DNA of 64,000 bases, taken from NCBI RefSeq assembly GCF_900109035.1, contig NZ_FNYD01000002.1:1-64000 (forward strand), read 5' to 3'. Below, one piece after another: positions 1 through 10,872 of this stretch; within the stretch, counting starts at the first letter, position 1, and each line of letters starts with the position of its first letter. Made by a program: the position numbers and the translations under genes. Origin of the DNA: Cribrihabitans marinus (lineage in GTDB: Bacteria; Pseudomonadota; Alphaproteobacteria; Rhodobacterales; Rhodobacteraceae). Under the pieces are notes generated by a model. The model was not told the DNA's origin. It ran no database searches and saw only the letters and a program-made list of their open reading frames with translations.

Positions 1-325
1 CGACAAATGACATCGTCGGACGCGTCGCGGCTTCGGCAATGGCCTCCGCGTCACGGTCGTCGTTCTTGTGAACCTTCACATAGGGACGGACATAGAGTGG
101 CGACATCAGCCGAGGCTCATGCCCGTTCTGAAGACAAAATCGCCCGATGTGATGCGCCCCGCCGCAGGCTTCCATTGCAACGACGCAGCGCGGAAGCGTA
201 TCAAGAAAGTCCAGCAGCCGATACCGCTGGAGCCGTTTGCGAAACACGACCGCTCCCTCTTCATTCAGCCCGGCAAGACTGCAAACGGTCTTGCCCAGGT
301 CAATGCCCAGAACCTTGATGTCCAT
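1..325 (-). CDS. IS110-family transposase, N-terminal part (runs off window)
   Basis: The minus strand is open from an ATG at 325 to the left edge (about 108 codons), with an AGGAG-type ribosome site just upstream. The residues fit the DEDD RuvC-like nuclease domain of IS110 transposases: Asp9 in GIDLGK, Glu52 in MEACGG, and Asp89/Asp92 in KNDDRDAEA. The C-terminal serine-recombinase-like half lies outside the window, so intactness cannot be judged. No inverted repeats flank it, as expected for this family. The family call is firm; assignment to the IS110 or IS1111 subgroup is not possible from this fragment. Confidence 0.88.
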   Translation of the reverse strand, partial: MDIKVLGIDLGKTVCSLAGLNEEGAVVFRKRLQRYRLLDFLDTLPRCVVAMEACGGAHHIGRFCLQNGHEPRLMSPLYVRPYVKVHKNDDRDAEAIAEAATRPTMSFV

Positions 326-761
326 CAGATGCTCCTCTCTCCACCTATGCCCGCCACGGTAGCAGCGGGTTGGTGGGAAGGCAGTTCATCCCATTAGCTT
401 AGTGGTCGTGTATACTGTGAAGCATCTGGCAATGTGGTATTGCCGGATTGCCACAAAGCCGCCCGCGTGGCTGGCGAGAGGAGCCCGAATGATCGAACTC
501 GCGATCTGCACCGGCAGCGAAACTGGCCTTGACAGTTTAAACACGTAACTGAAACGCCCCCAATTGAGCGCCATACTACATATATGGGGATGGCGCGCCA
601 AGGGCACAAGAGCCGCCAGGTTCGTTTTTCGTTCTTTTTAGCGCAGGTTCAGTAGCAGTTCGGTGGGTGCTGAATGATACCCGAGTGATACCCGGCGCCT
701 CCCAAGGCCTTCACGGCTCATGGTCGCCGACGATCAACATACTGACCTGATTAGGAAAATT
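326..761. other. Non-coding stretch between IS110 transposase and tRNA-Met
   Basis: About 430 bases without a convincing gene. The transposase-proximal part (to roughly 455) carries the hairpins annotated separately. Around 481-515 there is a T-arm-like segment on the minus strand but no full tRNA. The part from about 600 to 761, just past the 3' end of the tRNA gene, is less GC-rich and has a T-run near 622-640. It may hold the outer end of the insertion or a decayed integration site. The element boundary cannot be placed without the other end. Confidence 0.5.
341..452 (-). ncRNA. Structured leader of the IS110 element, possible bridge RNA
   Basis: Directly upstream of the transposase are two clear hairpins. 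One is nested: CCACC (341-345) pairs with GGTGG (372-376), enclosing CCCGC (350-354) and GCGGG (365-369), with a short internal loop and a 10-base apical loop. The other is GGCAAT (428-433) / ATTGCC (439-444), with a second ATTGCC at 447-452 offering an alternative pairing. IS110-group elements encode a bridge RNA with target- and donor-binding loops in the non-coding end before the transposase, so position and folding fit. RNA boundaries, guide loops and the element end are not defined; this is an inference. Confidence 0.3.
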
Positions 762-838
762 TGGTAGCGGAGGAGGGACTTGAACCCCCGACACGCGGAT
801 TATGATTCCGCTGCTCTAACCGACTGAGCTACTCCGCC
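762..838 (-). tRNA. tRNA-Met (CAT)
   Basis: A 77-base cloverleaf reads on the minus strand. The acceptor arm GGCGGAG pairs with CTCCGCT (one G-T pair), followed by A and an encoded CCA. The D-arm contains AGCTCAGTCGGTTAGAGC. The anticodon stem GCGGA/TCCGC holds loop ATCATAA, giving anticodon CAT, and the T-arm is GGGGG-TTCAAGT-CCCTC. CAT could also be a lysidine-modified tRNA-Ile, but the general form is that of elongator Met. Confidence 0.93.
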
Positions 839-910
839 ACGATGTGTGGCGATTTACGTCAGGCCGTTGGGGGGGTCAAGGGGCATTTTGGGCCGGGTGC
901 CGATTGCCTA

Positions 911-1906
911 TCAGGCCTTGCCGGCCCCATGTGTCGGAGGCGATGTCCGGGGTTCTGCGTGTTCGGCTGTGCTGCGAATGAAGGCCTCGCAGTCCTCGGG
1001 GGCGGTGAGGGGAATCATGTGGCCGCGTCCCGGAAGAAGGGTTGTGGGCAGGCCGTGGCGGGCCATCGTCGTTCCGTGTGCCGCGGGGGCGAGCACGGTA
1101 TCTCCGGCCCCGAACAGGATCGCGCCTGGCACGGACAGCTCGTCATAGCGGGCGGCCTGACCGGCGATGCTCTCTCCGGAGGCCACGAGGTCGGCGCAGG
1201 CCGCGACATAGGCCTGCGGTCGCAGCCCCAATGCCCCGCCGGCGGCGACCAGGAAATCATCGGGCCAGTCCTCGGGTGCGAAAACCTCGGTCAGCACCGC
1301 CTCGGCGGTGCGTTCGCCCACCGGGATTGCGATCGTATGGCCCAGCGCCCGGCGCAGCCAGGCCGAGCGGACCGCCAGCGGGCGGAAGACGTCAGGCACT
1401 TCTCCGACCGGGTGCGTGAGCGGCGCCAGCAGCGCCAGCCCGGCCACCCGCTCCGGATGGTCGAGCGCCGTCGCAAGCGCCACCGCGCCGCCCAGAGAAT
1501 GGCCGACAAGCACCGCGCGGTCGATGCCGCGCGCCTCAAGGAAGGCGGCGATCATCTCGGCCTGCCGGGGCAGGGCGGCCAGGTCATCGCCGTCTCGGGT
1601 GGAGTAGCCGCAGCCCGGCCGGTCCAGCGCGATGACATGGAACTCGTTCGACAGGCGGTCCGTGAGGGCGTAGGTGAATTGCTGCAGCTGCCCGGCCAGC
1701 CCGTGGATCAGCACCAGCGTCTGTCTTTCCGGGTCGCCGACCTTGACAAAGTGGATCATGCCGCCGGGCACCGGCTGAACCTGCCCGATACGGGGCACAA
1801 GACGTTCGGCCCGCGCGGCCAGAACCCGCGTGCGCCAGGCACCGCCGGCAAGGACCGCGAGAATGACGAGCAGAATCGCCAGGGTGATCCAGGCGCCGAG
1901 GCTCAT
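911..1906 (-). CDS. Alpha/beta-fold hydrolase with N-terminal membrane anchor
   Basis: 331 residues. Residues 1-25 are one hydrophobic segment, probably a membrane anchor or uncleaved signal. An alpha/beta-hydrolase domain follows: HG oxyanion motif near 68, GHSLGG nucleophile elbow with Ser137, and plausible Asp (in GAGDT) and His (in GRGHM) completing the triad near residues 265 and 292. It is the last gene of the minus-strand unit, 16 bases after a Baeyer-Villiger-type monooxygenase. Cleavage of the ester or lactone made by that enzyme is the natural inference; the substrate is unknown. Confidence 0.85.
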   Translation of the reverse strand: MSLGAWITLAILLVILAVLAGGAWRTRVLAARAERLVPRIGQVQPVPGGMIHFVKVGDPERQTLVLIHGLAGQLQQFTYALTDRLSNEFHVIALDRPGCGYSTRDGDDLAALPRQAEMIAAFLEARGIDRAVLVGHSLGGAVALATALDHPERVAGLALLAPLTHPVGEVPDVFRPLAVRSAWLRRALGHTIAIPVGERTAEAVLTEVFAPEDWPDDFLVAAGGALGLRPQAYVAACADLVASGESIAGQAARYDELSVPGAILFGAGDTVLAPAAHGTTMARHGLPTTLLPGRGHMIPLTAPEDCEAFIRSTAEHAEPRTSPPTHGAGKA

Positions 1907-1922
1907 GTCGCAGTGTCCGCCA

Positions 1923-3410
1923 TCATTCGATCCCCTCGTATTGCTCCAGCCCGGCGCGTTTCATCCTGCGCCGGAATGCGCCGACCGTGCCGGGCCAGAT
2001 GGTCGGGTTGCGCCCGGCCGCGTCCTGATACCACGATCTGCATCCGCCGTCCTGCCAGACCGACCCTGCCAGACGGTCGGCCATTTCGGCCTCGAAACCG
2101 GCCTGAGCGTCGGCGCAGGGCGCGATCGCCGTGAGGCCTTTCCGCTCCATGTCCGCGAGCAGCCTGCCGACATGGCCGACCTGGGCCTCGATCATCAGGA
2201 CAACCGAATTGTGGCCCAGGCCCGTATGCGGGCCAAGCAGCAGGAACAGGTTGGGAAAGCCCGCAATCGCGGTTCCCAGATGCGCCTGCATCCCGCCCGA
2301 CCAGGCCTCGCGCAGGGTCCGGCCGCCGGCGCCGGTGACATCCAGGCGTTCGGCGGCGTCGGTCACGCGGAAGCCGGTGCCCCAGATCAGCACATCCGCG
2401 TCGACCCGGCGGCCGTCCTGGGCCACCAGCGTACGCCCCTCGATCCTGTCGACGCCGCTGGCCACAAGGGTCACGTCGTCGCGCGCCAGCGTCGGATACC
2501 AGTCGTTCGAGCTGAGAATGCGCTTGCAGCCGATCCGGTAGTCGGGCGTCAGCCGGGCGCGCATATGCGGGTCGGTGATCGCGCGCTCCAGCCCCTTTCG
2601 CCACATCTTCATTGCGAAAGTGACCGCGTGGGGCTGGCCGCGAAAGACGGCGTGGCGCATTTCGTAGATCGCGTAGATCAGCGCGCGCCTGAGCTGCCGG
2701 AGTGGCGGGACCGCGCGGTAGAGGCGGCGCACCCGCTCCGGGATCGGTCCGTCCGGGCGCGGCAGGACATAGGGCGCCGTGCGCTGGAACACGGTGACAT
2801 GCGCGGCCGTCCCGGCGATCTCGGGCACGAACTGGACCGCGGACGCTCCGGTCCCGACGACCGCGACCCGCTTGCCCGCGATCCTGGCTGCGTGATCCCA
2901 TTCGGCGGAGTGGAACGCCGGCCCCGGAAAGGCATCGCGGCCGGGAATGTCCGGCACCAGTGGCACATGCAGCGCCCCGATGGCCGAGACCAGGAAGCGC
3001 GTGGACCAGCGGTGCCCGTCCGATGTCTCGACCTGCCAGCGCCCGTTCTGCCACCGGGCGCGGGTCATGGCGCAGTGAAAGCGGCAGAGCTCATAGAGCC
3101 CCTCGCGCCGCGCCACGGATTGCAGATAGGCCTGGATCTCGGCGCCGCCGGCATAGGCGCGCGTCCAGTTCGGGTTGGGATGCCCGGCCATGGAATAGAG
3201 ATGCGAGGGAACGTCGCAGGCAACGCCGGGATAGGTGTTCTCGCGCCAGGTGCCGCCGACATCGCCGGCCCGTTCCAGGATGGTGATCTCCTTCACCCCG
3301 CGCCGCCGCGCCTCGATCGCCATCAGAAGGCCGGAGAACCCGGCGCCGATTATCAGCATCTCGGTCTGGTGGTCGGTGGTCACGTCTGCCTCCGGGCGGG
3401 TCGGTGCCAT
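1923..3410 (-). CDS. Flavin-dependent Baeyer-Villiger-type monooxygenase
   Basis: 495 residues from the ATG; a TTG four codons upstream is an alternative start. It has an N-terminal FAD Rossmann motif GAGFSGL, a second NADPH-type motif GTGASA, and between them the FPGPAFHSAEWDH fingerprint that fits the BVMO consensus FxGxxxHxxxW. BVMOs insert oxygen next to a ketone to give an ester or lactone using NADPH and O2. It lies between paaX and an alpha/beta hydrolase in one unit, suggesting that an aryl ketone or ester is funnelled to phenylacetate. N-hydroxylating relatives share much of the fold, so the exact reaction is uncertain. Confidence 0.85.
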   Translation of the reverse strand: MAPTRPEADVTTDHQTEMLIIGAGFSGLLMAIEARRRGVKEITILERAGDVGGTWRENTYPGVACDVPSHLYSMAGHPNPNWTRAYAGGAEIQAYLQSVARREGLYELCRFHCAMTRARWQNGRWQVETSDGHRWSTRFLVSAIGALHVPLVPDIPGRDAFPGPAFHSAEWDHAARIAGKRVAVVGTGASAVQFVPEIAGTAAHVTVFQRTAPYVLPRPDGPIPERVRRLYRAVPPLRQLRRALIYAIYEMRHAVFRGQPHAVTFAMKMWRKGLERAITDPHMRARLTPDYRIGCKRILSSNDWYPTLARDDVTLVASGVDRIEGRTLVAQDGRRVDADVLIWGTGFRVTDAAERLDVTGAGGRTLREAWSGGMQAHLGTAIAGFPNLFLLLGPHTGLGHNSVVLMIEAQVGHVGRLLADMERKGLTAIAPCADAQAGFEAEMADRLAGSVWQDGGCRSWYQDAAGRNPTIWPGTVGAFRRRMKRAGLEQYEGIE

Positions 3411-3455
3411 GATAGGCCGCAATCCCGGCCTGTGAAGCGTGTTCCGAGCGGCGGG

Positions 3456-4259
3456 CTAGGCGCTGCTGTCCAGGCGGGCCAGATCGGGGCGGGGCAGGGT
3501 GTCGAGCAGGGCAAAGACCTCGCTCCGGCAGGTGGGGCCGGCCCAGTCGGATGGGTGAAACACCGGCGGCAGGTCCGGATGGCGCAGCACCACGCGCCGC
3601 CAGCGATGCACAAGCAGCGTGCGCAGGACCGCGATCCTGAGCGGCGTCGGACGCCAGTTCGCCGGCTGGGCGGCGCGCACCGCGCGCACCGCGTCATGCA
3701 GGTCGCGGCAGGCGGCGACAAGTTCGGGCGGGAACAGGCGCGAGCGAAGCCAGTCGGGTACCGCCCGTGCCGAAACGTCCAGCGCGAGGAGATCGGCGCA
3801 ATCCCCCGGCACCGGGCCCGGCCCCAGCGCCGTGTTGCGCCCCAGCGAGATGTAGTTCTCGGCCAGCAGAACCTCGTCCAGCGTGTGGATGCCGGGGCTG
3901 TCCTCGGCGACCAGCATGTGCCAGCGCGCCGGCACGTCCGGCGTGCGGGCATAGATTCGCGGTGTGACCGCGGCCGAGAGGCGCCGCCCGTAATCGGTCA
4001 GCGAATGGACCGAGGCCCGGCCCGATCGGCTGCTGTCGATCCAGCCGTCCTTGCGCAGCCGGTGCAGGGCCACGCGCATTGCCTCGGGGCGGATGCCCAT
4101 CGGCTGTACGATCCGGGTCAGCGCCCCGCCCGAGATCCTGTCGCCCGGTTTCTGCGCCAGGTCCCCGAACAGCGAGACGATGACCGACCAGACCCGCTGG
4201 TTCTGCGGATCGGTCAGCCTTTCGGTCGCCATCGCGAACCATGTTTCGGCCTTGTCCAT
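3456..4259 (-). CDS. paaX: PaaX-family transcriptional regulator
   Basis: 267 residues. An N-terminal winged-helix region (about 20-90) includes ALTRIVQPMGIRPEAMRVAL, followed by the PaaX central and C-terminal domains. Known PaaX proteins repress phenylacetate genes and are released by phenylacetyl-CoA. It sits 71 bases downstream of paaZ on the same strand, so it is probably autoregulated within the operon. The window also has a TetR regulator in the paaGIK operon, so control of the pathway is likely dual. Confidence 0.88.
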   Translation of the reverse strand: MDKAETWFAMATERLTDPQNQRVWSVIVSLFGDLAQKPGDRISGGALTRIVQPMGIRPEAMRVALHRLRKDGWIDSSRSGRASVHSLTDYGRRLSAAVTPRIYARTPDVPARWHMLVAEDSPGIHTLDEVLLAENYISLGRNTALGPGPVPGDCADLLALDVSARAVPDWLRSRLFPPELVAACRDLHDAVRAVRAAQPANWRPTPLRIAVLRTLLVHRWRRVVLRHPDLPPVFHPSDWAGPTCRSEVFALLDTLPRPDLARLDSSA

Positions 4260-4330
4260 GCGTCAAGCCTAAGGGGCCGGGCCGCCGAGGGGAATCCGGA
4301 AAATGCGGGCCCGGGCCGGGGGGTGGCCGG

Positions 4331-6361
<2,031 letters not shown>

Positions 6362-6470
6362 GTCGGATCCTTTCGGTTCGGTTTCGGGGGCGCCGGCCGG
6401 CCGGTGGCGCGGCGCGCGTGACGTGCCGTGGCCCTGCGGCGTCGGGTCCGCAGGGCGCCGCTCCGGCGGG

Positions 6471-7823
6471 TCAGTGACCCAGCGCGCCCATCTTTTCGGG
6501 CAGGTAGAGCACCACGATGGGCACCAGGACGATCAGCGCCAGGCGGAAGATGTCGGCAATCCAGAACGGGGTCACGCCGCGAAAGATCGTTCCGGTCGTG
6601 ACATCGCCCACGACCCCCTTGAGGATGAACACGTTCAGTCCCACCGGTGGCGTGATCAGCGAGATTTCGGTCACCACCACGACGACGATGCCGAACCAGA
6701 TCGGGTCATAGCCCAGCGACGTCACCAGCGGAAAGAAGATCGGCACGGTCAGCAGCAGCATCGACAGGGATTCGAACACGCAGCCGAGGATGATGTAGAT
6801 GCCCAGGATCATCAGGATCACCACGAAGGGCGACACGTCATAGGCGGTGACCAGCGAGATCAGCGCCTCGGGCAGGCCCGCGAGGTTGATGAAGTTGGAA
6901 AACACCTGCGCCCCGATCAGCACCGCGAAAAGGGCCGACGCGGTAAAACAGGTCTCCTTGAGCACTTCGAAGGTCGAGCCCAGCGTCAGACCGCCGCGCA
7001 TCAGCGCGATCACGAAGGCGCCCGCCGCACCCATGCCCGCGGCCTCGGTCGGCGAGAAGGTCAGGTTGAGCGGTTCGATGTCGAACACGCCGTAAAGCCC
7101 GCCGATCACCAGGAAGAACAGCAGCAGCACCGCCCAGACGGATCCCAGTGCCTGGAACCGCGCGCGCCAGTCCGCGCGCTCTCCGGCCGGGCCGGCATCG
7201 GGGTTGCGCCAGACGGTCCAGCGCACCGCGAAGAGGTAGAACAGGATGCCCAGCAGACCGGGCACGATGCCGGCCATGAACAGCTTGCCGATCGAGGTCT
7301 CGGTCAGCAGGCCATAGATCACCAGGATCACCGAAGGCGGGATCAGGATGCCAAGCGTGCCGCCGGCGGCGATGGAGGCGGTGCTCAACTCATCGGAATA
7401 GCCATAGCGGCGCATTTGCGGCATGGCGACCTTGGACATGGTGGCCGCGGTGGCCAGCGACGAGCCGCAGATGGCCGAGAACCCGCCGCAGGCCGCTACG
7501 GTGGCCATGGCGATGCCGCCGCGCATATGGCCCAGAAAGGCGTTGGACACGGCATAGAGCTCGCGCGCCATGCCGCCCTTGTTCACGAAAAGGCCCATCA
7601 GGATGAAAAGCGGCACGACCGACAGCCCGTAGTCCTGCGCGGTGTCGGTGATCTGGCGGCCGACCATCGACATGGCGGCCTTCAGCCCACGCTCGTCGAA
7701 GATCGACCCGCCGCGCTCGTAGGCGAAGCCCAGCGTGCCGACCAGCCCCATCGCAAAGACGATGGGCAGGCGCAGAAGAACCAGCACAAGGACAAGGGCG
7801 AACCCGATCAGCGCTGCGGTCAT
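6471..7823 (-). CDS. dctM: TRAP transporter large permease (DctM family)
   Basis: 450 residues with about a dozen hydrophobic segments across the whole length, the expected size for the large TRAP subunit. It begins with an ATGA overlap with the upstream small permease gene. It catalyses Na+-coupled uptake of an acid captured by the periplasmic binding protein. The unit continues into paaZ after 109 bases, pointing to phenylacetate or a precursor acid as substrate (inference). Confidence 0.93.
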   Translation of the reverse strand: MTAALIGFALVLVLVLLRLPIVFAMGLVGTLGFAYERGGSIFDERGLKAAMSMVGRQITDTAQDYGLSVVPLFILMGLFVNKGGMARELYAVSNAFLGHMRGGIAMATVAACGGFSAICGSSLATAATMSKVAMPQMRRYGYSDELSTASIAAGGTLGILIPPSVILVIYGLLTETSIGKLFMAGIVPGLLGILFYLFAVRWTVWRNPDAGPAGERADWRARFQALGSVWAVLLLFFLVIGGLYGVFDIEPLNLTFSPTEAAGMGAAGAFVIALMRGGLTLGSTFEVLKETCFTASALFAVLIGAQVFSNFINLAGLPEALISLVTAYDVSPFVVILMILGIYIILGCVFESLSMLLLTVPIFFPLVTSLGYDPIWFGIVVVVVTEISLITPPVGLNVFILKGVVGDVTTGTIFRGVTPFWIADIFRLALIVLVPIVVLYLPEKMGALGH

Positions 7824-8326
7824 GGGGCGGTCTCCCTGAGGTAGTGCGGGGCGAAGAGGTGCAAAAGGCCGGTGACCACCATCGCGATGGCGGAGATGGC
7901 GATGGCGATGGCGATGAACCAGCCGACATAGAAGGTGGGGATGGCCAGGTATTCGGTTACGTCACCGTAGTCGCGTGACCGTTCGGCCAGCACCAGAACG
8001 CGCCGCACGGGCCAGAACATCAGGACACCGCTCAGCAGGTGGATGACCCCGTCCCGCACGCGGCTCAGATGCAGCCGGTGAAACAGCCCGTCGGTCAGGT
8101 CGACGGCGATATGGCCGTTGGTAACCGAGATGATCGGCAGAACCGAAAACACCAGCACGGCCATCAGGATCCGCGTCAGCTCGGTCGCGGCCTCGATCGG
8201 GTTGTTGAACACCGATCGCAGGATCACGTCGAAAAAGGTCATCACCATCAGGATGAACAGGGCGATGCAGGCCACGAGGACGGGCACGGCGCTGGCGCGT
8301 CGCGCAAGGCGGATGAGTGCTGTCAT
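7820..8326 (-). CDS. dctQ: TRAP transporter small permease (DctQ family)
   Basis: 168 residues with four hydrophobic segments, typical of DctQ. Its stop codon overlaps the dctM start (ATGA), so the two are translationally coupled. It bridges the large permease and the binding protein in the inner membrane. Confidence 0.9.
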   Translation of the reverse strand: MTALIRLARRASAVPVLVACIALFILMVMTFFDVILRSVFNNPIEAATELTRILMAVLVFSVLPIISVTNGHIAVDLTDGLFHRLHLSRVRDGVIHLLSGVLMFWPVRRVLVLAERSRDYGDVTEYLAIPTFYVGWFIAIAIAISAIAMVVTGLLHLFAPHYLRETAP

Positions 8327-8393
8327 GGGGCTCCTCCTGCGGGCAGGAACGGGTCCGGCGGCATGTGGCGCCGCCGCCGGACCCGGGATGCGA

Positions 8394-9413
8394 TCAGTTG
8401 GCGCTCAGGTCCGACTTGATCTGCTCGTATGCGGCCTGGGCTTCCACGCCGGTTTCGGCGATCTCGGCCAGCACCTTCTCGCGGACCTCTGCCGCGATGG
8501 TCGAGAACTGTTCGAGATCCGAGTCGCTTGCGGCGTTGATGGCGTTATCATCCGCGTTTTCCGTCGCCTCGCGGCCGATGGTGTCGATCTCGTCCCAGAT
8601 CTTGCCGATCTCGCGGCTGAGCGGTTCACCGAACACGTTCTCTTCCAATGCGGCCTGCAGATCCTCGGGCAGGTCGGCGAAGGTGCCCTCGTTCATGATG
8701 AAGGCGAAGGAGCCGCGATAGAGGCCGCCGGGCAGTTCATAGACGTTCTTGGCGACCTCGGTCAGCTTGAACCCCTGGCGCGATTCCATCGGCATGACCA
8801 CGCCGTCGGCCGCGTTCGAGGCCAGCGTTTCATAGACCTTGGGGGCCGGAACCTGGATGCCGGTGGCGCCCAGGGCGTTGCCGACATCGCCGCCGACACC
8901 GCCGGGGATCCGCACCTTGAGGCCCGAGATCTGGTCCAGCGAGGTGACCGGCGTGTTCGAATGCAGCTGCGCCGGGCCGTGCGTGTGCAGGGCGATCACC
9001 TTGACGCCGCGGTGCTCGTCGGCCTCGGAGAGGTATTTCTCGTAGGCGCGCCAATAGGCCACCGAGGCCTCTTCGGCCGAACCCTCATAGCCCGGCAGTT
9101 CGATGATCTTGGTGGTGATGAACCGACCCGGCTGGTAGCCGTGGAAGATGATCGAGGCATCAGCGGCGGCGTCCTGGATCAGGTCCATCTGCGCCTGCGG
9201 CGGGGCCAGGCCCAGCTTCAGCTCGGCGGTGACCTTTCCGTCGGTGGCCTCTTCGACCATCTCGATGAACTTGGGCCACATCTTGGCGTTGATGCCGTGC
9301 GTCGGCGGCGCCCAGCTGGAAATGGTCAGCGTGTAGTCGGCGGCAAAGGCCGCGGCGCCCGATACGGCCAATGCGGCCGAGGCGAGCAGCGTGGACAGTC
9401 TGGTAAGCTTCAT
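8394..9413 (-). CDS. dctP: TRAP transporter substrate-binding protein (DctP family)
   Basis: 339 residues from the ATG at 9413, chosen because it gives a clean signal peptide (MKLTRLSTLL start, AxA-type cleavage after FAA) and follows a GGAGG site. The mature part has the DctP fold pattern: TISSWAPPTHG at the N-terminus, and the ligand-carboxylate Arg region in SGLKVRIPGG near residue 170. First gene of the dctPQM-paaZ-paaX unit, divergent from paaG across a 230-base promoter region with a TetR-type operator. Confidence 0.92.
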   Translation of the reverse strand: MKLTRLSTLLASAALAVSGAAAFAADYTLTISSWAPPTHGINAKMWPKFIEMVEEATDGKVTAELKLGLAPPQAQMDLIQDAAADASIIFHGYQPGRFITTKIIELPGYEGSAEEASVAYWRAYEKYLSEADEHRGVKVIALHTHGPAQLHSNTPVTSLDQISGLKVRIPGGVGGDVGNALGATGIQVPAPKVYETLASNAADGVVMPMESRQGFKLTEVAKNVYELPGGLYRGSFAFIMNEGTFADLPEDLQAALEENVFGEPLSREIGKIWDEIDTIGREATENADDNAINAASDSDLEQFSTIAAEVREKVLAEIAETGVEAQAAYEQIKSDLSAN

Positions 9414-9589
9414 GGGTTCTTGTCCTCCCTCAGTGTCTTGTCCCGGGTCCCGTTGCGATAATGGTCCGATTTGCAACTATCAACGGTCGAATTCCTCGAG
9501 CTCTCTGCCGACGGGTCCATGCCCGATGCGTTAGAAGGCCCGCGCCGCGCGAAACCCGGGAATCGCTACGGATGAATAATTTATTGACC

Positions 9590-9601
9590 AACCGTTCGGT
9601 T
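9590..9601. promoter_or_regulatory. Palindromic operator, probable TetR-type paa site
   Basis: AACCGTTCGGTT is a perfect 12-base inverted repeat directly after a TTGACC (-35-like, 9584-9589), in the divergent dctP/paaG promoter region. Its 10-base core ACCGTTCGGT differs by one central base from the site upstream of paaJ at 19518-19527. ACCG-N2-CGGT palindromes are typical TetR-family operators; the regulator at 12188-12784 is the obvious candidate. Confidence 0.6.
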
Positions 9602-9643
9602 TATGCAAGGGATTTGTCGTAAGAATTGGAAAGCGGGCTGATC

Positions 9644-10429
9644 ATGACCGACACGATTGTTGCGCGAAACCATGGGAATTGGGTGGAAATCACCCTCAAC
9701 CGCCCCGAGCGGCTCAACAGCTTCACCGACGAGATGCACCGTGCGCTGCGGGCCGCGCTCGAATCGGCGCGCGACGGCGGCGCGCGGGCGGTTCTGCTGA
9801 CCGGAGCGGGGCGGGGTTTCTGCGCCGGGCAGGACCTGGGCGACCGCGATCCGTCGAAAACGGACGGCCCGCCCGACCTGGGAAACACGGTGCGCACATT
9901 CTATGCGCCGCTGGTGCGGCTGATCCGGGCGCTGGACATGCCGGTGATCTGCGCCGTGAACGGTGTCGCCGCCGGGGCCGGGGCCAACCTGGCGCTGGCC
10001 TGCGACATCGTCCTGGCCGCCGAGAGCGCGAAGTTCATCCAGTCATTCTCGAAGGTCGGGCTGATCCCTGATACCGGTGGCAGCTGGCACCTGCCGCGCC
10101 TGCTGGGCGAGGCGCGGGCCAAGGGGCTGGCGCTGACCGCCGAGCCGATCTCTGCGGCGCAGGCCGCCGATTGGGGGCTGATCTGGAAGGCGCTGCCGGA
10201 TGACGACCTGATGCCCGAGGCGCGCGCGCTGGCCGAACGCTTCGCCGCCGGCCCGACGCTGGGCTATGCCCAGACCAAGCGGGCGATCCAGGCGGCAGCC
10301 ACCAACACGCTGAGCGACCATCTCGAACTCGAAGCCGACGCGATGAAGCTCTGCGGCGAAAGCGCCGACTATGCCGAGGGCGTGTCCGCCTTCCTCGAGA
10401 AGCGCGCGCCGGTGTTTCGGGGCAAATGA
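9644..10429 (+). CDS. paaG: PaaG: ring 1,2-epoxyphenylacetyl-CoA isomerase (oxepin-CoA forming)
   Basis: 261 residues from the ATG; a TTG 18 bases upstream is in frame but less likely. Crotonase fold: the oxyanion-hole region GAGRGFCAGQDLGDRD is around residue 63 and VNGVAAGAGANLALACD around 109, both characteristic of PaaG. It isomerises the epoxide to oxepin-CoA. First gene of paaG-paaI-paaK-tetR; its stop overlaps the paaI start. Length matches PaaG. Confidence 0.92.
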   Translation: MTDTIVARNHGNWVEITLNRPERLNSFTDEMHRALRAALESARDGGARAVLLTGAGRGFCAGQDLGDRDPSKTDGPPDLGNTVRTFYAPLVRLIRALDMPVICAVNGVAAGAGANLALACDIVLAAESAKFIQSFSKVGLIPDTGGSWHLPRLLGEARAKGLALTAEPISAAQAADWGLIWKALPDDDLMPEARALAERFAAGPTLGYAQTKRAIQAAATNTLSDHLELEADAMKLCGESADYAEGVSAFLEKRAPVFRGK

Positions 10430-10857
10430 CGATGACGCCGAAGGATCGGGCCGAAAAGGCCGCCGCCGCCATGTGGGCCGGGGATGCCGCCTCGAAATGG
10501 GCGGGGATGGAGATCACGCGGATCGACGCGGGCACCGCGACGCTGGAGATGACGGTCGAGGCGCATCACTGCAACGGCCACGGCATCTGTCACGGCGGCG
10601 TGACCTTCATGCTGGCCGACAGCGCCTTCGCCTTCGCCTGCAACAGCCGCAACCAGTCCACCGTTGCCCAGCACAACGTGATCAGCTTCGTCAGTCCGGG
10701 CCGTCTGGGCGACCGCATGACCGCCACCGCGCGCGAGGTCTCGCTGACCGGGCGCAGCGGCATCTACGACGTGACCGTGACCGATCAGGACGGCCGGACG
10801 ATCGCGGAATTCCGGGGCATGTCCCGCGCGATCAAGGGCCAACTGTTCGACGAATGA
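10426..10857 (+). CDS. paaI: PaaI hotdog-fold acyl-CoA thioesterase
   Basis: 143 residues, single hotdog domain with the HGGVTFMLADSAFAFA active-site helix (HGG and catalytic Asp near residue 66). PaaI hydrolyses hydroxyphenylacetyl-CoA side products and protects the CoA pool. Starts with an ATGA overlap with paaG and ends 15 bases before paaK. Confidence 0.93.
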   Translation: MTMTPKDRAEKAAAAMWAGDAASKWAGMEITRIDAGTATLEMTVEAHHCNGHGICHGGVTFMLADSAFAFACNSRNQSTVAQHNVISFVSPGRLGDRMTATAREVSLTGRSGIYDVTVTDQDGRTIAEFRGMSRAIKGQLFDE

Positions 10858-10872
10858 GGTGAGGAGACCGCC

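Noticed and set aside
481-515. tRNA-like T-arm on the minus strand near the IS110 flank
   Set aside because: Only a partial T-arm-like segment is visible; the acceptor, D-arm and anticodon arm are missing, so it is at best a decayed remnant.
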